Shown here piece by piece: positions 54,801 through 64,000 of a DNA stretch of 64,000 nt. The DNA lies in NCBI GenBank assembly GCA_038373885.1, contig JAWZYV010013530.1, positions 248,001 through 312,000 of the forward strand, given 5' to 3'. The notes under the pieces were generated by a model. It ran no database searches, was not told where the DNA came from, and saw nothing but the letters and a program-made list of their open reading frames with translations. The stretch comes from Cheiracanthium punctorium. Its lineage: Eukaryota > Arthropoda > Arachnida > Araneae > Cheiracanthiidae. Made by a program: the position numbers and the translations under genes. Each line of letters starts with the position of its first letter. Position 1 is the first letter of the stretch.

Positions 54801-56503
54801 CAAACCGAAATAATTAACACTTTCCAACTTTGTTAGATAGTATTAAAAAATATTTCTCATTTTTTTCCAATCTTAAGAACTGCGAAGTTTAACATTCATA
54901 ATATTTTTCAACAGGGATTTTTATTTCCATCCTAGGAGTATCTGATTATGCAATATTTGGATCAACCTAATTCGACATCATCAATCCGTTGGGTTTTGCA
55001 ATCTACGTTTAAACTATACTGTAAACTATGTAGCTAAGTTTTTATGTATGTAGGGCGAATTGGGAAACTTCACCAGCTAATTGAGAGCACGGTTTGCCTC
55101 TTCCTTTATACAAACCATTTCCTCCCGTGTGAAAACTTATCATGTTTGACAGGCTGATAGCAGAAAACGTAGAGCCTTAAATTTTTGTGTTAATAAGAAA
55201 CGTCGTTGTTAATGAACTTGATTCGTGCACATGTATAGTAGCAGTTGATGATCGAAGTGTTTTCGAAGAACAAAGAATGTTGTAGTAATGAATATAATCG
55301 ATTATTACGTCAAACGATGAGGCAGTTCATTCCTCTTGGAAATGATCAAGGTGCTTCCTTATGATAAGAATCTTTGTTGATGTTTGAGCTGGTCAAATGA
55401 AGTTCTGATAACTTGAATGGGCACACTATTGTCAAAGAGGTCACTACGATAGTATTGGATTGAAAAAACAAACAGTTTTTAAAAAATATCTAACCTCAAT
55501 CAAAACATCAGAGCGAATGTAAATTCTGTATAAACATGAACTTAGTAAATATAGCCGTTAAACAAGAACTTATTAAAAAATATAACCGGTACGTGCTTGT
55601 ATAGTGGAATACACCAGTGTAGTTTAGAAAATTTGGGGGTTATGAGAAAATGGTATTCCGAATGCTAACTCTAATCGACAATTAAAAAAAATATATATTT
55701 CTTTAGTTCAAATAAGTACTATTTGCTTTACTTTAAAAGTCTAATTGCAACGGTATCATTCCACAGTATACCAGGAGATAATCAAAGCTTATAAAGAGAC
55801 AAGGAAAGGGACGTAGCCACGGGGAGATATCGGGACATATCCCTCAGACCAAAATTTTTGGATTAGTTAGAAAATACTGTCAGATTTTTTTCAAGGATCA
55901 GTTACGTGGATTATTTATAAACGACTTTATTTTTTCCCCCGAATCCCACAAAAAACAAAAAGATCCTGATTAACCCCCAGCTCTTTCCAATAAAGATGAA
56001 TGAGAGTTGAGACAGACATATTTTTTTTTCTTCGTGTTCATCTCAATATGCACAGCAATATTATTATTTAACCATCCCCATCACACTCTTAGAAAGGGGT
56101 TCTTAATGTCCACCGAACAGTTTACAATAAATTGGATTAACTACTTTCAGTAAACGGTTATCAATTTTGCATTTATCCAATTACAAGCTCATCTCTATAG
56201 ATACATAAGCTACATGGTAATTAATGTTCTTCGTTTATTTTAATTGAGTTCAATTTTTCCATTTCTATTTCAGCTGTTGTTGAATTTGATATAAAGTGTT
56301 GTGATAAACAGGATGACCATAGTGGAAGTATGCGTGTTTTCAGTTCATAAAAAGTACGAGTATACTAGGACTAACCCAGCAGCACTTATAAACCTTTGAA
56401 AAATTTATTTATATGGATGAAAAAGTTTACATTTTGGTGCAAAATAAGGCTATTAGACAGCATAATATAGGTCTGAAAAATTATAGTTTATGGGATTGAT
56501 GAA
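54801..56503. other. AT-rich stretch without recognised features
   Basis: Nothing supported seen in 1.7 kb. Confidence 0.5.
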
Positions 56504-56640
56504 CAGCTGCGGGAAAAAAAAACGCCCACTTGTACTTTTTCCGGGCGTCGTTCGTCGTACAGCAAAGTTACAGATACCAATTGTTTACGATTGACGTACA
56601 CTTTAATTTGCTATACATAAAAATTGCATAAGGGGCCATC
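56504..56640 (+). repeat. Repeat C copy
   Basis: AGCTGCGGGAAAAAAAAACG, CGTCGTTCGTCGTACAGCAA and GCATAAGGGGCCATCTCCAT are conserved with the inverted copy at 58248-58387. Confidence 0.65.
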
Positions 56641-57604
56641 TCCATATTAAAACTAGCACCAACTTCCCCCCCCCCCTAGTAGCACCTCCTAGATTTCACT
56701 TCATATTTCAAAAATTTAGCTCATTTTAACCCCGAATACCTATTTTCAATACATATGAAGGGAAAATGAGTGAGTTATAAGAGTCCAAAATCTCCCTCTC
56801 CCTATGTTAAAATATTTTTTCATACTTTAATTCATATCTCATATAATAGGGATACTAAAAAGCTGATTTTTATTCGTACGATTAGAACTAAACTACCTAA
56901 ACATAGTTTACTATTATTATAATTTTTATTAAAATTATTAATATGAATTATGGATTATTAAATTAATATTAAAAAATTATGAATAGCGACCTAACCAAAT
57001 TTCGATGGAAATAGATGCAAAAGTCATATTACATGCCTGTGCAAAATTTAAAATTTTTACGTTCTGTAGTTTAATTTTATTAAATAAAATGTGTTATTTA
57101 CATGAGTTAAGGGACCATATATAAATTTAATAAGTGACAAAATTTTTAATTGCGTAAAATAAACGTAAATTAGATTTATATTGCGCAAAAATAATAAAAG
57201 ATAGCGGTGTTAAAAAATAGAAAGTGTTGAAGCAAATAAATTAGAGCTTTGTACAGTTTGATGGTGATTCTATAAAGCGTCTATTGTTGCGTCCTCTACA
57301 ATATCCCCCAAATAAAATATTTTCCATGTATAGAATTAGCCCGTAGTAGATGCAAATACAATGTCCTGTTTCAGAGAAACTAACATCCTCAACATTCCAG
57401 GCGTGAATTTGACCTTTTTAAATATCTGAAACAGCAGGTCTTTGGACTTCCCCATACTTTATCAAACATTCAAAGTCACGTTTTTCTGTCTAAACTTTCA
57501 TCTGATTTTAAATTAAAATTCCGCCAAAAGTCTTATAAAAATATTGCACACTGCAGACGATAATATTAAATGAAGAAAGTGAAATAAAAAACACAGCGAT
57601 AATA
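56641..57604. other. AT-rich stretch without recognised features
   Basis: Nothing supported seen. A C-run at 56667-56677 follows repeat C. Confidence 0.5.
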
Positions 57605-57660
57605 TTGGGTCGGCAAAAAGTAATTGCGCCTTTTGCATGAAATTCAAACAAATGAATTTT
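57605..57660 (+). mobile_element. mariner terminal remnant
   Basis: TTGGGTCGGCAAAAAGTAAT then TGCGCCTTTTGCATG is the form of the terminal repeat of a common mariner subgroup, preceded by TA. No opposite end or transposase is found nearby, so it is a solo remnant. Confidence 0.5.
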
Positions 57661-58247
57661 CTATCATGAAACCATTCTTCAAGTTCGACCGTAGCTCAGT
57701 AACATTCATGCTTGTAGTCAGAAGAGCATAGAACAGATTCTCACTCTTTCCAATATCGCACCTCCCTAAGAGAATCTTCAAATACTCAATAACAATTTCA
57801 AAATTATAAAGATTTCCAAAATTGTAAACAGGTGTTTTGCTTTTTTTTTTTTTAAATCATATATACTATACGGACCAAGGAAGTTTTGGAGTCATGGCTC
57901 ATTTGGACCACTGACTAAATAGTCTAATTTCTACCTCTGATATTCTCAGTACAAAAAACTTTAAGACTAGAAACAGTATTTTCCCTGTAAATATAATATT
58001 AATTTCTTTTAACTACCGCGAGCGAAATAAATGAAAGGCGAAAAGTTCGGAGCCTACAAATAGCGTTTTTCAATTTGCAGAAAGTCCCTTAAAATCGCGC
58101 ATAAAAGAATTCGCAATATCTCTAGAAATTATCGTAGAAAATTGCTGAAAATTTATATTTAGGGTAATTTGAAGGTTTTCTTTCGATTTATAAAGTCAAA
58201 ATAGAGTGTTGCTGCTGAGAAAAACGAAGTTGATGCAGAATTAAACA
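57661..58247. other. Stretch without recognised features
   Basis: Nothing supported seen. Confidence 0.45.
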
Positions 58248-58387
58248 TGAAGACGGCCCCTTATACAAATTAAATTAATAGTAAACTAAAGTATACGTTA
58301 TTTGCAAAGGAATGACATATCTAATTTTGCTGTCCAACGAATGACGACCAAGTAAAGAGCAATTGGTTGTATTTTTTTCCGCAGTTA
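58248..58387 (-). repeat. Repeat C copy, inverted
   Basis: Read on the minus strand it gives AACTGCGGAAAAAAA, GGTCGTCATTCGTTGGACAG and GTATAAGGGGCCGTCTTCAT, the same order as 56504-56640. The two form a diverged inverted pair 1.6 kb apart. Confidence 0.65.
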
Positions 58388-58887
58388 TACATTTAATGGA
58401 AACTTTACCAGATAATTGTGTTTTCAGCAGCAACATTTCATTTGAAATATTTGATTAATTTTGACACAGTTGTAATTTACATTTTTAACTGTGTTACTCA
58501 GAATTTATTTTATTTTATTTTTACAGTCTCTTTGTTCTCGTATTATACAGTTTAATTTTCAATCAATGTAAATTTCAAATCAATGTAAAATATTTCCATT
58601 CAGATTATTCCTTCTATTTTCATTCTCACAGTAATTGTAGGTAGAATGAAACATATCAGTCTGTCTGCGATACAATTTTATATGGTTCTTGGCCAATTTT
58701 GTTTGTTCGTTAAATTCACAAACCACTTTAAATGATCTCTCAGCCAAAAATCAAATAGAATAAAGACAGACGAGTAAATGAACTGGTCATTCTTGCAACG
58801 GATCTCGTGATCATTTATAGAATACAACTGTAAAATTCACTATACAATAAGTCAAATGTTTAATTATAGAGAAGAATGATTGAAGAT
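58388..58887. other. AT-rich stretch without recognised features
   Basis: Nothing supported seen. Confidence 0.5.
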
Positions 58888-59149
58888 AGTATGTGTTTCT
58901 ATGATTTTAGATCCAGAATAAGAATGTTTAGCAGAATTGCCGAAAATCATTGACAGATACAACTAAAGATCTCTTTCTGCGTTATATTAAAGAATATGGA
59001 TGCTGTAAATGATGCCATAAATACGTACCAAACTGCTACTTTTAAAGCATGCTCAGTAACTCTTGGATCGCATGAGGCTTTTCTGATACTTGAATACTGA
59101 AGCTCTCATTATTCCCTATGATATGTAGGTGTTCCATGGACATTATGCG

Positions 59150-59198
59150 TCTAAAATCATAGAAACGCATGGATAGTATGCGTTTCTATGATTTTAGA
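59150..59198. repeat. Perfect 21-bp inverted repeat at the duplication junction
   Basis: Arm TCTAAAATCATAGAAACGCA(T) at 59150-59170 is the exact complement of 59178-59198; the loop is GGATAGT. The right arm is the first part of copy 2. Confidence 0.95.
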
Positions 59199-59233
59199 TC
59201 CAGAATAAGAATGTTTAGCAGAATTGCCGAAAA

Positions 59234-59428
59234 TCATTGACAGATACAACTAAAGATCTCTTTCTGCGTTATATTAAAGAATATGGATGCTGTAAATGAT
59301 GCCATAAATACGTACCAAACTGCTACTTTTAAAGCATGCTCAGTAACTCTTGGATCGTATGAGGCTTTTCTGATACTTGAATACTGAAGCTCATTATTCC
59401 CTATGATATGTAGGTGTTCCATGGACAT
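59234..59428 (-). pseudogene. Possible mariner-type transposase relic
   Basis: A 64-codon minus frame with YDPRVTEHALKVAVW and FMASFTASIFF. This resembles the strand after the first catalytic residue in mariner-like transposases (...LKVTVWCGF...GPIFF). No catalytic motif remains. The same region in copy 1 (58940-59140) has a frameshift. The assignment rests on a short similarity only. Confidence 0.3.
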
Positions 59429-59433
59429 TACGC

Positions 59434-61756
59434 ATTGACTTGGAACATCGGATTGAAGTCCAAGCTCGCACTCAATTTAAGAGTACATTCAATATAAAGG
59501 AATCTTTGTCAGATAAATCTTATGCTTTTCTTTTTTACTTATTTTGTAAGTAAAAAAAAGGAGAGAGAACATTGCATGTAATCCATTTATATTTTTATTT
59601 TGCAGATGAATTAAGTACATGACTTAAGGTATACTTTAGAATATGTACTAATTAGCGCCAGCTATTGAATGCTTGCAGAGTTACAAAGGTAAATCTTTAT
59701 TACTTCGAACGTCATTTGTTAAACTTGCCTGTTTTTTAATGGCAGAATGTTTGATGCTTAAATAAGAATACGATGAATACAGAATGAATGAAGATGTTGC
59801 ATACACTTTAAGGAATCAAAACTTACCATCCCAAAAAATGAGATTAAAAAAAAATTTCATACGTTAATTAAAGTTTTGCATATTTGACTAATTCATCCAC
59901 ATATTATAAGGAAATGTTTCTTGTCTGGAGTGGATGCATCTTCAACCATTCTGGATCCACTGTGTTTTTGTGACATAAGTATCAAACATCCTGTCAGTAA
60001 AAAACGCATAGGCTTAACAATTGCCACCTCATTAACACAATAGTGTAGTCCTAAAAAAAGTAGGAGACGGTCATTTTTGAGAAATTTTACTCAAATGTAT
60101 GCAATTAATTAATTGTAATTACTGTTAAAAATAAGTAAAACAAACTAAACCATTAGTTTGAATCATTTAGTAATTGATTATAATTACTTAATTAATAAAG
60201 TTTTGGTTGCGAAGCAAAGTAATTTTGATAGACAGTACCGGAAAAAAGAAATTGTTTGCCACCGTCTACAATCCTAATATCAAACAGACTGAGATTTTTT
60301 TACTTTTTTTAAAATTTGTACTGGATCCATTGCTAAACGACAACATGACACGTGTATTCTACTTCTAAGGATTTAAGGATATCTTTAAATTATTTAGCAT
60401 CTACAAAGGGATTGTAAAGTAAGTCTCTAGAATCTACTTAGGTGATCCAAGTTCTTCCTTTCAGTTGACTTTCTGAAACAGAATTATAAATTGAAAATTT
60501 AAATATAATGAAAAGAAATTTGAACTTTTCCCTTGAAAATAAGAAGTGGGGAAAAGGCATAAAATCAAAAAAAGGGGCTGTGAAAATAATGGGGAAGCCG
60601 TACATCCGCGTCCCTCCTCCCCCCCCCCTTAACTACACCATTGGATTCTGATGAACAAGAGCGCGTTTGAGAAAAACGATGTAAAGTCAGACCTTGAGGT
60701 ACGAGCTTAATTCGTTGTTTCATTGAGTTTGTTCGTATCATGATGAATCAGTTTCTCCCAAATGAAATTAATCTGCACCAGGTTCGGGTAAATGGTGTTC
60801 GGTGGGTTTATGACGTTGCCGTCATGCTACCCCCCTCCCCCGCCAAAAAAACCCTTCGTATATTAGAGCACTTATATCTTAAAATACCTGTGTAATTTCA
60901 AATGCTGTAACTAGTATTCAATATCTAACACTACGCCTTCTATGGTTTGAGGAGAAAGTTCGGTTATTTAATGTCTAACATTTTTGTGTAGCATATGTTG
61001 CAGATGCTTTGTGTGCAGAGAGAAATTGCATTATTTATGTTCCACTGATGACCAACGTCACTTGTGCACACTTCAGCCTTGTAATCTCTTCTTATTTTTT
61101 TATTGGATGAAAATGTCTTCCAATGTCAGATATACTTTCATTGCATCAACCTCACGCATGACAATCAGTATAATTAACTAAGAACTAAAAGAATATTAGA
61201 ACGCATCAACATATCTCAAAAGCATTCCGTAAAAGTAAATAGATTACTGTTAAAAAATGATAGTAAAATAAAATAGAATTCCGGTAGTTGTATTGTTATG
61301 TTCCTTAGATAGATCCACTTAGTATAATACTCGTATTCTTAAGATATCAATGATAAAGTTATCATCATAGCCAGGAATTACATGTTTCAGTTGGGTAAAT
61401 GAATTCAATCATTTTACAAAAATAGAAATAATAAGAAATTTAAATTTTCATTATATATATAAAAAATATGAAATAATGATTAAAAAATATTCCAGTAAAA
61501 ACTGATTAATTTAATTAACTATTGTGAGGCTGCTCTGCTCCAAAGCTGGGTGATCCACGCCAATAAAAAAAATGAAAGAATAAATGTTCTTTTCCTAATT
61601 ATTAATTATAATTGTAGTAATAACAATTATTGTTAAAGACAGATGTGAATAGCTGAATGATAAAACTTTATAATGTCTTCCTATATGTAGGCTTATGCAA
61701 ATGCATACAAGGGTATCAATATTTATGTCACGAGACAGATATAGTTTACGCACAAG
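59434..61756. other. AT-rich stretch without recognised features
   Basis: A C-run lies at 60619-60628 and another C-rich patch at 60831-60841. I see no gene or bounded repeat in these 2.3 kb. Confidence 0.5.
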
Positions 61757-61936
61757 CAGGGCCGTAGCCAAAGGGTGGGGATAAGATGGTCACAACCCCC
61801 TTCCCCCATGAGGAATTCTTTGACATACAAAATGTATATTTTTCACTCTCTTATCATACACACGTATACATATATGTGAGTTGCAGTAGTCGTAACTCCG
61901 CCCCTCCCCCATGAAAAATTTCTGGCATCTCCACTG
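61757..61936. mobile_element. hAT-like MITE, copy 2 (inverted)
   Basis: It reads as the reverse complement of 40383-40546 with small insertions: CAGGGCCGTAGCCA at the left, CCCATGAGGAATTCTTTG, ACACGTATACATATATGTGA, CATGAAAAATTTCTGGC. Flanks CGCACAAG / TTCACAAG are an imperfect 8-bp duplication (6 of 8). The right end is decayed (CATCTCCACTG), so it is the older copy. Confidence 0.8.
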
Positions 61937-61991
61937 TTCACAAGTATTTTAGTCTGCATTTAAGAAAGGATCAATTTAAAGTCAATAAATG

Positions 61992-62048
61992 TTTTTTTTT
62001 TTTTTAGAATATCTCTACTAAACTTCAAATAGTGAGGTTTTTTTTTCT

Positions 62049-62087
<39 letters not shown>

Positions 62088-62098
62088 TTTTTTTTTTT
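61992..62098. repeat. T-rich low-complexity tract
   Basis: Several T runs with TTTTC units, ending in a run of about 28 T. Confidence 0.95.
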
Positions 62099-62109
62099 GT
62101 TCACGCTGC

Positions 62110-62500
62110 CTCAGTAAACTCTGAGCTTACAAAGTTTCGTTTAATTATTATTAAGCTAAATTCCCTAATTTTAATTTATCTTTCCTCTAAAACCTTATTC
62201 CTGATAGTTATGCAATTCCTAATGTTAGAATTAAAACCCTAAAAATAATTATCAGTCATTATAATTTTAATTAAATTCTTCGTATGGAATATAAATTATA
62301 AAATGCATATGCAAAAATAAATATGAAAATAAATTTATTGTGTAATGGAAGCAAAAACAAAATTTAATTTCCTTTCATCAAAATGCCAAATTTGATACAA
62401 GTCAAGGTTTAAATTGTTGCGAAACTAAAATAAATAAAATCTTGAAATGCTCAAAGTATTTCTCCTTGTGGGCCTTTAGTCCAGTCAAATTAGGAAAAAT
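62110..62500. other. AT-rich stretch without recognised features
   Basis: Nothing supported seen. Confidence 0.5.
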
Positions 62501-62509
62501 GGGGGAAAA

Positions 62510-63660
62510 AAATTATATATTTTTGAAACTTGGGGAAAACACTAATTGGGTATGTAGTTGTATGAAACAGAAAAGTTCCCCCCTCTCGCTGTGCCGCGTC
62601 CCCATTTTGGCCCCCCAAAAAGGTTTTTATTTAGATTTTCACTTCTATCTCAAAAACCGTCCGTTTTAGCAAAAAAATGTCAATTACAAAAAGAAAGCTG
62701 ATAAAATTTCCTACAAGATTGTAATTGGTTATTTTTTTCTATATGCAATAGCTTTGGAGATAAATTTTAGACAAAATAGCAAATTTTTGGAAAACTCTTC
62801 TTTTTATCCCGATTTTTAACCAATTTTGTCTTTTAATCCTTCAACCATCAGTTTTACAGCAATTGTTTTCGTAACAAAGTTGTAGAGTATTCAATTACCT
62901 TTAAAGTGAGTTATTATTTGTAACTTTATCTTTAAATGATCAAAAGTTATTGCAATTTGAAATTTTCAATAAATTTAGCAAATTTGAATGAAAACTATAT
63001 TGCGCGCCAAAGTATGACAAAATCTAGGAAAAAAAATTATAAAGTTTTGAAACTTTAGAAAAACATTGGTTGGGGATGTAGTTGTATGAAACAGAAAAGT
63101 TCCCCCCTCTCGGGGGGCCACGTCCCCCTTTAGCCCCCCTAAAACAAAGTCCTTTTTGGGATTTTCACTTTTATCTCAAAAACCGTACGTCTTAGCAAAA
63201 AATTTTCAGTTGCAAAATGAAAGCTGAGGAAGTTTCCTACAAGATTATTGCGGGTTATTTTTTTCTAGATGCAAAAGCTTTCGAGATATAAGTTTTTGAA
63301 AAAATCGCAAGGTTTTGGAAAACGCTTCTTTTAATCACAATTTTCCACTATGCATTATACTAGCTCTTCATCCCTCACTTTTACAGGAGTTTCAATTCCT
63401 TTAAAATAAGTTATTATTTGTAATTTTGTCTGTAAAGGATCAAAAATTATATCAATTAGAAATTTTCAATAATTTTTTAAGAATTCGAATGAAAACTACA
63501 TTGCTCGACCAAGTACGATAAAATCTAGAAAATAATTTATAAAGTTTTGAAACCTGGGGCAAACACTTGTAGGGTATGCAATATTAAGAAACAGGAAAGT
63601 TCCTCTACCTTAGGGGGGTGGGGGGGGGCGTACCCCTTTCCACCAAAATTTTTTTCAATG
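62510..63660. repeat. ~500-525-bp tandem repeat, two full units plus a partial
   Basis: TTTTGAAAC marks unit starts at 62521, 63045 and 63545 (spacings 524 and 500). Units share GGGTATGTAGTTGTATGAAA, CAGAAAAGTTCCCCCCTCTC, TTTTCACTTYTATCTCAAAA and AAAACTYTTCTTTTTATC-type words in order. The third unit is cut short near 63660. No coding frame is conserved between units. Confidence 0.85.
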
Positions 63661-64000
63661 CAAAACGGCTCTTTTTTTCAGTAATAATTTATATTACAAA
63701 AGCGTACGATTCGGTTTTATTTCGTTTTTTTTTTATTTCTTCCTCCTATTGTTTCTGCTGAACTAGTTACATTTTATTCGTATATAAACGCATATTTAAC
63801 ACAAAAATGTTAGTACTAAAGTCTAAATTAACCCCCTCACCCAACACCCAAAAAATTTTTGAAAGTGATATTTTTTACATCAATAGAATTCTGTAATGCA
63901 ATACATCTGTTCAATATTATGTTCTTTGACATTTGCATTTCAGTGATCATTCATCATCAGAATTAATAATGTCAGCAAAATTAAAAAAAAAAAACTGCAT
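63661..64000. other. AT-rich stretch without recognised features
   Basis: Nothing supported to the end of the window. Confidence 0.5.

Larger units (their letters stand above)
58888..59433. repeat. 287-bp near-identical direct duplication
   Basis: Copy 1 begins 58888 and copy 2 begins 59175 (both AGTATG[T/C]GTTTCTATGA). They match to about 59144 and 59430, with a handful of differences (for example GGATCGCATG vs GGATCGTATG, and a CT deletion). The junction contains a perfect 21-bp inverted repeat, listed separately. Confidence 0.93.

Overview
The window looks like repeat-dense, AT-rich nuclear DNA from an arthropod, most likely a chelicerate such as a spider. That is inferred from the SCAN-like Gypsy gag, the Tc1-like transposase, the LINE RNase H remnant, and an interspersed repeat opening with CCGTTCTTCGCACGGT; no diagnostic host gene is present. 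I recognise no intact host gene, tRNA, rRNA or CRISPR array. Everything that can be identified as coding is transposon-derived, and every one of those genes is broken.

Two large mobile elements dominate. (1) A complete LTR retrotransposon at 15421-20907 has near-identical LTRs with AGTA/TACT ends and a 5-bp target duplication. Its pol order is protease, integrase, reverse transcriptase, RNase H. Integrase lies before reverse transcriptase, as in the Gmr1-like minority of Ty3/gypsy elements, instead of after it. Two frame breaks, in gag and integrase, disable this copy. (2) A Ginger-like DNA transposon at 43619-47850 has TGTTA ends, a 4-bp GACA target duplication and ~158-bp inverted repeats. 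On the minus strand it carries a decayed gypsy-type integrase of the KRBA2 kind with a cysteine-rich tail. A 344-bp SINE-like insertion (44527-44870) splits the reading frame, and a Tc1-like element (46405-47814) sits inside the right inverted repeat, giving a nested three-element record.

Smaller elements with legible ends are: piggyBac-like MITEs at 13836-14298, 42625-42914 and (decayed) 36051-36730; a 1.5-kb hAT-like element at 24275-25755 containing a large fold-back; and two copies of a hAT-like MITE at 40383-40546 and 61757-61936. A minus-strand LINE RNase H fragment lies at 12250-12820.

Three unnamed interspersed families recur, here called A, B and C. Repeat A (CCGTTCTTCGCACGGT start) is at 4142-4300, 9044-11903, 48597-48930 and 49826-50330. 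Repeat B (marker GCCCATAGAGCGTAATG, with palindromic GGCGAtatTTCGCC segments) is at 3100-3220, 6944-8060, 23399-23935, 51390-52883 and 54560-54800. Repeat C is at 21735-21870, 56504-56640 and 58248-58387. A related minisatellite-bearing element fills 34178-35640. Stem-loops resembling hammerhead ribozymes of Penelope-like elements occur near 8757 and 24893. The remaining sequence, including most of 25.8-34.1 kb and 59.4-61.7 kb, is AT-rich DNA in which I see only simple repeats.

All calls were made by eye from the sequence and the translated frames. Family assignments rest on remembered motifs and were not tested by any search.
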